This document shows positions 34,749 to 43,695 of a stretch of DNA of 64,000 nt, in pieces. The stretch is taken from NCBI RefSeq assembly GCF_000012945.1, contig NC_007511.1, positions 2,790,001 through 2,854,000 on the forward strand. The letters are read 5' to 3'. Numbering within the stretch: the first letter of the stretch is position 1; every line of letters starts with the position of its first letter. The notes below the pieces were generated by a model, which ran no database searches, was not told where the DNA came from, and was given only the letters and a program-made list of their open reading frames with translations. The position numbers and the translations under genes are program-made. This DNA is from Burkholderia lata. GTDB lineage: Bacteria > Pseudomonadota > Gammaproteobacteria > Burkholderiales > Burkholderiaceae.

Positions 34749-36047
34749 CTAGCGGCCGCACGCGCCGACCGGCGGCGCGGCGTGCGCCGTGTCGCCCGCG
34801 AGGCGCCGCAGCGAGCGCTGCGGATCGAGGCACCACGCGCCGAGCACGCCGCACGCGATCAGCACGACGCCGCACACGACGCTCGCCTGTTCGAAGCCGC
34901 GCGCGACCGACGCGCCGCTCGCCTCGATCAGCATCCCGGTGACGACCGGCGCACCGAGGCCCGCGAGCGACGCGAAGCCGTTGCTCAGCGCGAGCACGCC
35001 GCCGCGCTGCGCGTCCGGCGTCACCTCGGCGAGCATTGCGGGGCCGACCGAGTACATCGTCAGCGTCAGCCCGCTGCCGAGCGTCAGAAGCACGAGCTTC
35101 GCCGCGCGCGGCACCTCCGGCACCGGCAGCAGGGCCAGCATGGCGCCGGCGATGGCGAGCGTGACGGCGATGAACGTGCCGCGTCCGTGCCGCGACGGCA
35201 TGCCGCGCGCGAGCAAGGTTTGCGACAACCAGGCCAGCGCGAGACTCAGCGGCGACGTGACCGCGACGAACAGCGCGAACATGCGCCCCGCCTCGTGCGG
35301 CCCGAAGCCGAGCCCGAGCTGCAGGTAGGTCGGCATCCACGTGAGCGTCATCGCGAGAATCCAGTTCGCCGCGAAATGGCCGAGAAAGTTGCCGAGCACC
35401 GTGCGGTCGGTCAGCAGCCGCCCGTACGGCACGCGTTCGCCGCCCGCCGCGCGCGGGCCGCGCGACAGCGTGCCCTCCTCGCCGACCACCGCCCACGCGA
35501 TGCACCACACGGCCCCGAGCACCGCCAGCAGCGCGAAGTTCGCTCGCCAGCCCCAGTGCGACGTGACGACCGGAATCCCAAGCCCCGCGATCAGCAGGCC
35601 GAGCGCGCTGCCCTGGTGCAGCAGTGCGACCGGGAGATTGCGCCGCGTATCGGGAAACCATTTGTAGATCGCATGCGTCGCGACCGGCGACGCCGGCCCC
35701 TCGCCGATGCCGAGCAGCACGCGGCACGCGATGACGACCCAGATCGAGCTCGCGGCGAGCATCGGCAACTGCAGCAGCGCCCATGCGGCCGCCATCGCGA
35801 ACAGCAGCCATTTCGCGGGCCAGCGGTTCGCGGCAATGCCGCCCGCGACCGCCGCGACCGCGAACAGCCAGTTGAGGCTGCCGCCGATCACGCCGAACTG
35901 CGTCGGGCTTAGATGCAGGTCGCGCATCATCGGCACCGACACGAGGCCGAGCACGACCTTGTCGAGAAAATTCACCAGCATCATCAGCGCGAGCATCGTC
36001 GCGATGGACCACGCCCGTCCGGGGCGGTACTGCGCACCATTCGTCAT
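34749..36047 (-). CDS. MFS transporter, anion:cation symporter type
   Basis: A 432-residue inner-membrane carrier with about 12 segments. The start (NFLDKVVLGLVSVPMMRDL, LSPTQFGVIGG) and RVLLGIGEGPASPVATHAIY are typical of the ACS group that imports organic anions such as glucarate, phthalate and 4-hydroxyphenylacetate. It sits between the CoA-transferase gene (44 bases) and a porin gene (115 bases). This places it as the importer for the acid activated by the operon's acyl-CoA synthetase. The ribosome binding site is CAGGAGACAGCC. Confidence 0.88.
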   Translation of the reverse strand: MTNGAQYRPGRAWSIATMLALMMLVNFLDKVVLGLVSVPMMRDLHLSPTQFGVIGGSLNWLFAVAAVAGGIAANRWPAKWLLFAMAAAWALLQLPMLAASSIWVVIACRVLLGIGEGPASPVATHAIYKWFPDTRRNLPVALLHQGSALGLLIAGLGIPVVTSHWGWRANFALLAVLGAVWCIAWAVVGEEGTLSRGPRAAGGERVPYGRLLTDRTVLGNFLGHFAANWILAMTLTWMPTYLQLGLGFGPHEAGRMFALFVAVTSPLSLALAWLSQTLLARGMPSRHGRGTFIAVTLAIAGAMLALLPVPEVPRAAKLVLLTLGSGLTLTMYSVGPAMLAEVTPDAQRGGVLALSNGFASLAGLGAPVVTGMLIEASGASVARGFEQASVVCGVVLIACGVLGAWCLDPQRSLRRLAGDTAHAAPPVGACGR

Positions 36048-36091
36048 GGCTGTCTCCTGTTTCGTTATCGTCGGCGGCCGGTGGCGTCGCG

Positions 36092-37237
36092 CTATCCGCC
36101 GCCGTGCTCGCCGGGCGCCGGCACCCGGTCGTCGCCGTCCGGCAGGCCGAGCGAGAATTTCACCGGGAAGCGCACCGCGAACGACCGGTCGGCCGTCACT
36201 TCGCGTGCGACGCCGCGCGCGCGCACGTGCGGATCGTCGAACACCGCGCCCGCGTCGGGCACGCGCGACACCGGCAGCCCGAGCGCGCCGAGCACGCGCA
36301 TCCAGTCGTCCTGCGTGCGCGTCGCGAAAGTCGCGCGCAGCAGCGCGCCAAGCGCGTGACGATGCTGCTGCCGGCCCGCGCGCTGCGCGAAACGCGGCTC
36401 GCGCAGCGCCGGATACGCGTCGCCGAGCGCATCGGCGAACGCAGCCCAGAACTTGTCCTCGAGCGTCGCGAGCACGATGTGCCGGCCGTCGGCGGTCTCG
36501 AACAGATCGTTGTCGGGCATCACCCAGCGCGCCGTGTCGTGCGAATCGCGACCGGTGCGCAGCGCCCACGCGGCCGGCGCGGTCCACGCGAAAATCGCGT
36601 CGTGGATCGACACGTCGAGATGCTGGCCGCGCCCGCTCGCGCGGGCGCTCATCACGGCAACCGCCAGCGCGAGCGCGGCATGCAGCGCGGCCGCGTGATC
36701 GGCCAGCCGCACGCGCGGCCGTGCAACGGTGTCGTGCAGTTGCGCAGGCACCGACCAGTAACCGGCATCGGCAAGGAAGTTCAGGTCGTGGCCGGGACGG
36801 TTCGCATACGGGCCGTCCTGCCCGTAGCCGGTGATCGAGCACAGCACGACGCGCGGGTTCGCGTGCGCCAGCACGTCGTAGCCGAGCCCGAGCCGCGCCA
36901 TCACGCCGGGCCGGTTGCCTTCGACCACCGCATCGGCCTCGCGCACGAGATCGAGAAAGCGGGCGCGGCCGTCGGGTGTTTTCAGGTCGAGCACGATCGA
37001 GCGCTTGCCGCGGTTGAACTGCGCGAACGTGTCGTCACCGAACTGCCGCAACGCGTCGCCGCCCGGCGGCTCGACCTTGATCACGTCGGCGCCGAGCTGA
37101 CGCAGCAACGCGCACGCATGCGGCCCGGGCAGCAGCTGGCCGGCATCGACGATCCGCACGCCGCGCAGGCACGACCAGGCCGGCGCGTCGCCAGCGGCGG
37201 CGGGCCACGCGTCGCGTGCGTCGTCGGGCGCCGTCAT
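36092..37237 (-). CDS. CaiB/BaiF (class III) CoA transferase
   Basis: A 381-residue cytoplasmic enzyme. Class III pattern: RGVRIVDAGQLLPGPHACALL, GADVIKVEPPGGD, FNRGKRSIVLDLKTPDGR, EGNRPGVMARLGLGYD, and Asp180 (RLAD), the position of the catalytic Asp that forms the glutamyl/aspartyl anhydride. These enzymes move CoA between organic acids. The start overlaps the acyl-CoA dehydrogenase stop by four bases, so the two are coupled. The acid is unknown; carnitine-, formate- and aromatic-acid-type transferases all share this pattern. Confidence 0.88.
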   Translation of the reverse strand: MTAPDDARDAWPAAAGDAPAWSCLRGVRIVDAGQLLPGPHACALLRQLGADVIKVEPPGGDALRQFGDDTFAQFNRGKRSIVLDLKTPDGRARFLDLVREADAVVEGNRPGVMARLGLGYDVLAHANPRVVLCSITGYGQDGPYANRPGHDLNFLADAGYWSVPAQLHDTVARPRVRLADHAAALHAALALAVAVMSARASGRGQHLDVSIHDAIFAWTAPAAWALRTGRDSHDTARWVMPDNDLFETADGRHIVLATLEDKFWAAFADALGDAYPALREPRFAQRAGRQQHRHALGALLRATFATRTQDDWMRVLGALGLPVSRVPDAGAVFDDPHVRARGVAREVTADRSFAVRFPVKFSLGLPDGDDRVPAPGEHGGG

Positions 37238-38421
37238 GCGCCGCCTCCCGCGCCGGCCGGTTCGAGAATCGCCTTCGCGATCGTGTTGCGCTGGATCTCG
37301 CTGGTGCCGGTCAGGATCCGGAACATCCGCAGCTTGCGAAACGTCTGCTCGACCGGATGGCCGCGCGTGACGCCGACGTTGCCGTGGATCTGCACGGCCT
37401 TGTCCGCGACCTCGAAGCAGCGCTCCGACACGTACAGCTTGCAGGCGGCGGCCGTCATCCGCAGGTCGGCGCCCGCATCGGCGAGCGCGGCCGTATGCGC
37501 GATCATGCTTTCGCATGCCCACAGCGCGGCGGCCATGTCGGCCAGCATGTGCTGGATCGCCTGGAACCGCGCGATCGGTCCGCCGAACTGCCGGCGCGTG
37601 CGTGCGTAATCGAGCGACGCCCGGTACGCCGACATCGCGAGGCCGAGCATCGTCGGGCAATGCAGCAGCCGGTTCACGTTGATGCGCGACATGCCGAGCC
37701 GGAAGCCGTTGCCGAGCCCGCCGAACACGTTCTCGCGCGGCACGCGCACGTCGACGAAGCGGATGTCCGCATCGATGTGCTGGCCGGACATCGGCACGTA
37801 CTCATGCTCGACGCTCACGCCCGGCAGGTCGAGATCGACCAGCACGGCCGTGATCTGCGGCGGCGTCGTGGACGCATCGGTCACGCACATCACGATCGCG
37901 AAATCGGCGAACGGCGCGCCGCTGATGTAGTGCTTCGTGCCGTTGATCACGAGCGCATCGCCATCCTCGACCGCCGTGGTGCGGATGCTCATTGCATCCG
38001 AGCCCGAGTGCGGTTCGGTCAGCGCGAAGCACGTCGATTTCTCGCCGCGCATCACCGGCTTGAAATAGCGATCGAGCTGCGCGGGCGTCGCGTACTTCAG
38101 CATGTTGCCGACGCGCGGCGGCCCGCCGAGTTCGCCGAGCACGTGCGGCGCGAGTGCCGCGCCGCACGCGGCGAGGTCGGCCTTCAGCGCACACACCTCG
38201 GCGATCGACAGCCCCTGCCCGCCGATCTCGACGGGCAGGCTCGCGGTATAGAAGCCGAGCGCGGCCGAGCGTTGCCAGACGCGGCGCAGCACGTCGCGCG
38301 GCCACACGTCTTCCGAGTCGAGCCGCAGCTCGCGCTCGATCGGGCGCAGTTCGTCGTCGACGAAGCGCAGCACGGCCGCGCGCAGCGCGACGAATTCAGG
38401 GCGTTGCAGATGATCGAACAT
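37234..38421 (-). CDS. Acyl-CoA dehydrogenase family protein
   Basis: A 395-residue flavoenzyme with the full acyl-CoA dehydrogenase pattern: FALTEPHSGSDAMSIRTTA (FAD and substrate), GTKHYISGA, RRQFGGPIARFQAIQHMLAD and QIHGNVGVTRGHPVEQTFR. Near the C-terminus the motif is ILTGTSEIQRN, where many relatives have a catalytic Glu before GT (YEGT); here it is Thr, so the base must be elsewhere or the reaction differs. It overlaps the CoA transferase gene by four bases and is 11 bases from the synthetase gene. It should oxidise the CoA ester made by the neighbours. Confidence 0.9.
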   Translation of the reverse strand: MFDHLQRPEFVALRAAVLRFVDDELRPIERELRLDSEDVWPRDVLRRVWQRSAALGFYTASLPVEIGGQGLSIAEVCALKADLAACGAALAPHVLGELGGPPRVGNMLKYATPAQLDRYFKPVMRGEKSTCFALTEPHSGSDAMSIRTTAVEDGDALVINGTKHYISGAPFADFAIVMCVTDASTTPPQITAVLVDLDLPGVSVEHEYVPMSGQHIDADIRFVDVRVPRENVFGGLGNGFRLGMSRINVNRLLHCPTMLGLAMSAYRASLDYARTRRQFGGPIARFQAIQHMLADMAAALWACESMIAHTAALADAGADLRMTAAACKLYVSERCFEVADKAVQIHGNVGVTRGHPVEQTFRKLRMFRILTGTSEIQRNTIAKAILEPAGAGGGA

Positions 38422-38432
38422 GGCGGGCTCCT

Positions 38433-39986
38433 TCAGTTGACGCGGCGCGCGACACCGCGCCAGTACTGCTCGCGCACGAGCTTGCGGGCGATCTTGCCGT
38501 TCGCGTTCTTCGGCAGCTCGGCGACGAAATCGATGGAGCGCGGCAGCTTGTAGTCGGCGAGTTGCGCGCGGCAATGCACGACCAGATCGTTCGCCTGCGC
38601 GTCACGGCCGGCGCGCAGCACGACCACGGCCTTCACGGCCTCGCCCCACTTGTCGTCGGGCACGCCGACCACGCAGGCCTCGAGCACGCCTTCGTGCCGG
38701 TAGAGCGCCGCTTCGACTTCGGTCGGATACACGTTGAAGCCACCCGAAATGATCATGTCGTGCTTGCGGTCGACCAGATAGATGAAGCCGTCGCGATCGG
38801 TGCGCGCGAGGTCGCCCGTGTGCAGCCAGCCGTCGACCAGCACCTCGCGCGTCAGCTCCGGTGCATTCCAGTAGCCCTGGAACACGTCCGCGCCGCGAAT
38901 CACGATCTCGCCGATCGCGTCGCCTTCGACTTCGCGTCCGTCGGCATCGACCACCCGCACCTCGGTTTCGCCGAGCGGCCGGCCGCACGACGCGAGGCGT
39001 TCGCGGTCGTGCAGCAGCGCATGCGCGTGGTCGGCAATGCCGAGCCGCGTGACGCCCGACGTCGATTCGCTCGCGCCATAGCCTTGCGACAGCACGGGGC
39101 CGATGCGCGCCCAGGCTTCCTCGATGCGCGCCGGCGCCATCGGCGCCGCGCCGTAGCCGAGCACCTTCAGGCTGCGCAGGTCGGCCTGCGCGAGCTCCGG
39201 CGCGTTCAGCAGCATGTTGACCATCGCCGGCACCATGAACGTGTGTGTGATGCGCTGGCGCGCGACATCGGCGAGGAAATGCGCGGGCTCGAACGCGTCG
39301 AACAGCACGAGCGTCGCGCCGCAGAACAGGTACGGCTGCATCAGCATCCCGGACGCATGCGTGATCGGGCCGATCAGCGCGAGCCGGTCGCCGGGCTGCA
39401 CGGGGCGGTCCATTCCCAGCACGATCTTGCGCAGCGACGCGAGCCGGTTGCCGTAGCTCTGCATCGCGGCCTTGATGCGCCCCGTCGAGCCGGACGAGAA
39501 ATGCAGCACGGCGAGATCGTCCGGCGCCGGCTGGTAGTCGGGCGGCGTATCGCTGCCCTTGGCGACCAGCGTGTCGTAGTCGAGATAGCCGGTCGTCGCG
39601 CCGCCGATCGACACGAACCGCTCGACCGACGAAAAGCCCGGCGAATCGGGCGTGTAATCCGTGTAGCCGCGCCCGCCGATGAACGCGGCGGGTGCGCAGT
39701 TGCCGACGACGTCGGCGGCCTCGGCGGCCGTGAAGCGCGGGTTCAGCGCGGCTTTCACGAGGCCGGCCTTGTACAGCGCGCACTCGATCTCGACGAGCTC
39801 AATGCAGTTGCGCGCCTGCACGGCAATGCGGGTGCCGGGCGCGAAGCCGAGGCCGCGCAGCGCATTCGCGAGCCGGGTCGAGCGCTCGTCGAGCTGACGG
39901 TACGTGACGGCGCGGTCGCGGTGGATCACGGCGGGCTGGCTGCCCCAGTAACGGGCCGCGCGCCGCAGAAAGTAGGCGAAGCTCAA
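38433..39986 (-). CDS. AMP-forming acyl-CoA synthetase
   Basis: A 517-residue ligase that activates a carboxylic acid with ATP and CoA. Core motifs are present: HFSSGSTGRIKAAM (A3 phosphate loop), GYGASES (A5), DGWLHTGDLARTD (A7), LVDRKHDMIISGGFNVYP (A8) and PKNANGKIARK (A10 Lys). The start is taken as TTG at 39986 because CAGGAG lies seven bases upstream and the fold begins there; an ATG at 40043 would run into the promoter. It is the first gene of the seven-gene operon and divergent from a LysR gene. Substrate unknown. Confidence 0.88.
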   Translation of the reverse strand: MSFAYFLRRAARYWGSQPAVIHRDRAVTYRQLDERSTRLANALRGLGFAPGTRIAVQARNCIELVEIECALYKAGLVKAALNPRFTAAEAADVVGNCAPAAFIGGRGYTDYTPDSPGFSSVERFVSIGGATTGYLDYDTLVAKGSDTPPDYQPAPDDLAVLHFSSGSTGRIKAAMQSYGNRLASLRKIVLGMDRPVQPGDRLALIGPITHASGMLMQPYLFCGATLVLFDAFEPAHFLADVARQRITHTFMVPAMVNMLLNAPELAQADLRSLKVLGYGAAPMAPARIEEAWARIGPVLSQGYGASESTSGVTRLGIADHAHALLHDRERLASCGRPLGETEVRVVDADGREVEGDAIGEIVIRGADVFQGYWNAPELTREVLVDGWLHTGDLARTDRDGFIYLVDRKHDMIISGGFNVYPTEVEAALYRHEGVLEACVVGVPDDKWGEAVKAVVVLRAGRDAQANDLVVHCRAQLADYKLPRSIDFVAELPKNANGKIARKLVREQYWRGVARRVN

Positions 39987-40024
39987 AACGATTCTCCTGG
40001 TCGAACAGTGCCGCCAGTCTGTAA

Positions 40025-40038
40025 GATGCCCAGGCATC
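40025..40038. promoter_or_regulatory. 14-bp inverted repeat in a divergent promoter
   Basis: GATGCC, CA, GGCATC lies in the 101-base gap between the synthetase operon and the LysR gene. It is a reasonable operator for the LysR protein, controlling both directions. Confidence 0.5.
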
Positions 40039-40087
40039 ACCACAATGCATCACCGGATATAAAGTCATAACCAACAGGAATCCCTCG

Positions 40088-40978
40088 ATGGACACGCGCG
40101 ATCTGGAGTACCTGCTGGCCGTCGAGCGGCACGGCAGCATCGGCAAGGCCGCCGAGGCGCTGGGGCTGTCGCAGCCGGCGCTCACGAAAGCCGTGCAACG
40201 GCTGGAAGCGCAAGTCGGCGTGACGCTGTTCGAGCGCACCGCGAACGGGATGACGCCGACGCCGGCCGGCGCACGCTTCGTCGCGCGCGCGCAGCGGATC
40301 GCGCTCGAGTTCGACGACGCGATGCAGGAGATGCGCGCGATCCGCGGCGGCGAACAGGGCGTGGTGCGGATCGGCTACTCGCCGACCGTGCCCAACGCGT
40401 TCGTGCTCGGTGCGTGCCGGCAGTTGATCCGCGAACGGCCGGCCGCGCGGCTGCGGCTTCGCTGCCGGCTCGCGCGCGAACTGCTCGACCTGCTCGCGGC
40501 CGGCGAACTCGATCTCGTCATCGCGCCCGAGCCGCAGCAGCAGGACGCCGGCCTCGACACCATCGCGCTGTTCGACGACCGGCTGACCGTGCTCGCCGAC
40601 GCCGCGCACCCGCTGCAGCGCAAGCGCGGACTCACGCTCGCGGATCTCGCCGATCAGGAATGGCTGCTGCCGGAAGCGACGATTCCCGTGCGGCACCGGA
40701 TCGACGACGCGTTCCGCGCACGCGGCTTGCCCGCGCCGCGCCTGCGCATCGAGACGGACTTCGGCAATACGTCCCTGCTGCAGCTGTTGCGCGGCACGCC
40801 GCTGCTGTGTGTCGGCGGCACGGATGCGCTCGACCAGGTGACCGGCTTGCGCGCGCTCGACCTGCGCGCCGGCGAGCTCGAACTCGATCGCCGCATCGGC
40901 GCGATGCATCGGGCAGGCGCGTACGTGCCGCCACTGGCGCAGCGGATGATCGCGCTGCTGCGGGAAAGCGTGGGCTAG
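40088..40978 (+). CDS. LysR family transcriptional regulator
   Basis: A 296-residue regulator. The helix-turn-helix is DTRDLEYLLAVERHGSIGKA and LGLSQPALTKAVQRLEAQ; the effector-binding domain follows from about residue 90 (VVRIGYSPTVPNAF). It is divergent from the acyl-CoA synthetase operon with a short gap that contains an inverted repeat, so it very likely controls that operon. The start ATG follows CAGGAATCCCTCG. The MHS carrier gene downstream is on the same strand but 144 bases away. Confidence 0.9.
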   Translation: MDTRDLEYLLAVERHGSIGKAAEALGLSQPALTKAVQRLEAQVGVTLFERTANGMTPTPAGARFVARAQRIALEFDDAMQEMRAIRGGEQGVVRIGYSPTVPNAFVLGACRQLIRERPAARLRLRCRLARELLDLLAAGELDLVIAPEPQQQDAGLDTIALFDDRLTVLADAAHPLQRKRGLTLADLADQEWLLPEATIPVRHRIDDAFRARGLPAPRLRIETDFGNTSLLQLLRGTPLLCVGGTDALDQVTGLRALDLRAGELELDRRIGAMHRAGAYVPPLAQRMIALLRESVG

Positions 40979-41122
40979 GCGCGGGGAAGCGGCGCGACCA
41001 TCATTTGCGGGAGTGATGACCCTCCCCTTTTTCTGCGGATTTGACCGGGGGCACGGTGCCGACAACACTAGCCCGCAGTGCTGCACAGACGGCACGCGCC
41101 CGCCTCCCCTTCAGAGTCCGCC

Positions 41123-42460
41123 ATGTACCCGACCGACACCGTGCAATCCCCGAGCGCCGCCCGGCCGCTCGCCGACCGGCAACTGCGCCGGATCGTCATC
41201 GCCTCCGTCGCCGGCAACGCGATGGAGTGGTACGACTTTTTCGTGTACGGCACGGCCGCGGCGCTCGTGTTCGGCCATGTGTTCTTTCCGCCAGGCGCGT
41301 CGCCGCTGGCTGGCAGCCTCGCCGCGTTCGCGGCCTTCGCGCTGGGCTTCGTCGCGCGGCCGCTCGGCGGGATCGTGTTCGGCCACGTCGGCGATCGCTA
41401 CGGGCGCAAGGCGTCGCTCGTGTGGACGCTGCTGATCATGGGCGCATCGACCTTCGCGATCGGCCTGCTGCCGACCTATGCGCAGGTCGGCGTGTGGGCG
41501 CCGGCCGCGCTCGTCGTGCTGCGCCTGCTGCAAGGCGTTGCGTCCGGCGGCGAATGGGGCGGCGGCGTGCTGATGATCAGCGAGAACGCGCCGCCGGAAC
41601 AGCGCGGCTACTACGCTGCGTGGAGCCAGCTCGGCGTGGGCGGCGGCTTCGTGCTGTCGTCGGCTGCGTTTCTCGCCGCGCAGGCGCTGCCGGACGACGC
41701 ATTCCGCGCGTGGGGCTGGCGGCTGCCGTTCCTCGCGAGCATCGTCATCTTCGCGATCGGCATCTATATCCGCCGCCACCTGCCGGAAAGCCGCGACTTC
41801 GAGCAGGCCGGCAAGCGCGGCGCGCACACGCACCTGCCGATCGTCGAATGCATCCGTCGCCATCCGAAGGAAATCCTGCTCGCGATGGGGCTGCGCGTGG
41901 CCGAGAACGGCGGTGCGTACATCTTCCTCGCGTTCTCGCTCGTCTACGGCAAATACGTCGGCATCCCGAACGGCGTGATGCTGACCGGCGTGATGATCGC
42001 GATGATCGTCGAGATGGGCGCGATGCTCGCGTGGGGCCGGCTGTCCGACCGGATCGGCCGCAAGCCCGTGTACCTGATCGGCGCGCTGAGCCTCGTCGCA
42101 TGCGCGTTCCCGTTCTTCTGGCTGCTCGATACGCGCGTGACGCCGCTCGTGTGGCTCGCGCTCACGGTCGGCACCGCCGTGAGCCACGGCGCGATGATCG
42201 GCACGCTGCCCGCGCTCGTCGGCGAGCTGTTCAGCACCGAGGTGCGCTACTCGGGCGTCGCGCTCGGGCATGAAGTCGCGTCGATCTTCGCGGGCGGGAT
42301 GTCGCCGCTGATCGCGACCGCGCTGCTCGCGCACTATCACGCGTCGTGGCCCGTTTCGCTGTTCCTCATTGCGCTCGGGCTCGTGACCGTCGCGACGCTG
42401 TGCGTGATGCGCGAGACGCGTGCCGCACCGGCCGCCGATACGCGCGGCGATACGGCATGA
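41123..42460 (+). CDS. MHS-family MFS transporter
   Basis: A 445-residue inner-membrane carrier with 12 membrane segments. The metabolite:H+ symporter family is shown by ASVAGNAMEWYDFFVYGTA near residue 30, GHVGDRYGRKASLVWTLL (motif A), RLLQGVASGGEWGGGVLM and a second motif A, GRLSDRIGRKPVYLIG. MHS members carry organic acids such as 2-oxoglutarate, citrate, shikimate and proline/betaine. It lies convergent to the 3-hydroxyacyl-CoA dehydrogenase gene, with a tandem hairpin repeat between them. Confidence 0.9.
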   Translation: MYPTDTVQSPSAARPLADRQLRRIVIASVAGNAMEWYDFFVYGTAAALVFGHVFFPPGASPLAGSLAAFAAFALGFVARPLGGIVFGHVGDRYGRKASLVWTLLIMGASTFAIGLLPTYAQVGVWAPAALVVLRLLQGVASGGEWGGGVLMISENAPPEQRGYYAAWSQLGVGGGFVLSSAAFLAAQALPDDAFRAWGWRLPFLASIVIFAIGIYIRRHLPESRDFEQAGKRGAHTHLPIVECIRRHPKEILLAMGLRVAENGGAYIFLAFSLVYGKYVGIPNGVMLTGVMIAMIVEMGAMLAWGRLSDRIGRKPVYLIGALSLVACAFPFFWLLDTRVTPLVWLALTVGTAVSHGAMIGTLPALVGELFSTEVRYSGVALGHEVASIFAGGMSPLIATALLAHYHASWPVSLFLIALGLVTVATLCVMRETRAAPAADTRGDTA

Positions 42461-42491
42461 GCATGTGGCCCGCGCCGGCCACCAAGTCCGT

Positions 42492-42683
42492 GCCCTTGCC
42501 CCTGCCGGCGGGTGAGCGACACATCGGTTCACGGTGCCACGTGCGCGCTTGCGCGGCACCGCGAACGCACGCGACCGCGACGGCCGGGCCTTTGCCCTTG
42601 CCGCCGGGTGCGCAACACGCCGGTTCACGGTGCCACATGCGCACTTGTGCGGCACCGCGAACGCACGCGGCCGCGACGGCCGG
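42492..42683. repeat. Two tandem 96-bp repeats with hairpins between convergent genes
   Basis: Units at 42492-42587 and 42588-42683 are very similar. Each contains a hairpin closed by GGTGCC and GGCACC (42533-42560, 42629-42656), with an inner stem GCGC/GCGC in unit one and GCAC/GTGC in unit two. The G-C to A-T change is compensatory, so the paired structure appears selected. They lie between stops at 42460 and 42685 and probably act as a bidirectional terminator. Confidence 0.85.
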
Positions 42684-42684
42684 G

Positions 42685-43695
42685 CTACGCGTCCCAGTCG
42701 CGCCGCCCGCCATCGAACACCGGCGCCAACCCCAGATGATCGAGCAATCGCGCGAATTCGCCGAGCCGCTGCCCCATGTACGCGGGCACGTCCACGTTCG
42801 CATAGTCGTGGAAGCCGGCACCCGTGCGTACGCCATCACGCCCGGTTTCCATGTTGCGCACGACGCTCGCGGCCGGCGCGAAACGCGGGCCGATCTCGCC
42901 TGCCAGGTACTTCGACGCGTAGTACAGGATGTCGCAGCCGCCCCAGTCGATGAATTCGAGCAGCCCGAGCACCGCGAAACGCGGGCCGAAGCCCGTGCGG
43001 ATGGCCGTGTCGATATCTTCCGCGCTCGCGACGCCTTCCTCGACCATCCGCGCGGCCTCGTTCATCGCGAGCGCCTGGATGCGCGGCACGATGTAGCCAG
43101 GCGCCGGCCCGCAGATCACCGGCTTCTTGCCGACGCGTTCGAGCAGCGCGGCGAGCGCATCGACCACCGACTGGTCGGTTGCGTCGCTACGGCTGATCTC
43201 GACGAGCGGCATCAGCAACGCCGGGTTCAGCCAGTGCGCGTTCAGCATCCGTTCGGGGCGCACGACATGGCGCTGCAATTCGGTAACGACGAACGTCGAC
43301 GTGGTCGACGCAATCGTTGCGCGCGCATCGACGTGCTCGCCGAGCCAGCGCAACGCATCGGCCTTCGCGTCGAGCACTTCGGGAAGTGCTTCGAACACGA
43401 TGTCTGCATCGCGCACGGCTTCCGCAGCACCGTCACGCGCAACGATCGCGATGCGTGCGACGACCGCATCCGCCTGCGCGGCATCGATGCGGCCGAGCGC
43501 GACCTGCGCGTGCAGCGGCCTGGCAATCTCGTCGCGCGTACGATCGTCGAACGCGCTTTGGCCAACCGCATCGCGCCGCTTGAAGTCGATCAGCGTCACA
43601 TCGATCCCGGCAAACGCGAACACGAGCGCGATCCCCTGCCCCATGCGTCCCGCGCCGAGTACGTGGATGCGCGTCACCTCGGCGGCCGCGCTCAT
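42685..43695 (-). CDS. 3-hydroxyacyl-CoA dehydrogenase family protein
   Basis: A 336-residue NAD-dependent dehydrogenase. The Rossmann motif is IHVLGAGRMGQGIALVFA; the catalytic region is LNAHWLNPALLMPLVEI (His) and the C-terminal domain has GPAPGYIVPRIQALAMNEAA. Length and pattern also fit carnitine or other beta-hydroxy acid dehydrogenases of this family, so a free 3-hydroxy acid or a CoA ester may be the substrate. It overlaps the opine dehydrogenase-like gene by four bases (ATGA), so the two are cotranscribed. Function in this set is unknown. Confidence 0.85.
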   Translation of the reverse strand: MSAAAEVTRIHVLGAGRMGQGIALVFAFAGIDVTLIDFKRRDAVGQSAFDDRTRDEIARPLHAQVALGRIDAAQADAVVARIAIVARDGAAEAVRDADIVFEALPEVLDAKADALRWLGEHVDARATIASTTSTFVVTELQRHVVRPERMLNAHWLNPALLMPLVEISRSDATDQSVVDALAALLERVGKKPVICGPAPGYIVPRIQALAMNEAARMVEEGVASAEDIDTAIRTGFGPRFAVLGLLEFIDWGGCDILYYASKYLAGEIGPRFAPAASVVRNMETGRDGVRTGAGFHDYANVDVPAYMGQRLGEFARLLDHLGLAPVFDGGRRDWDA

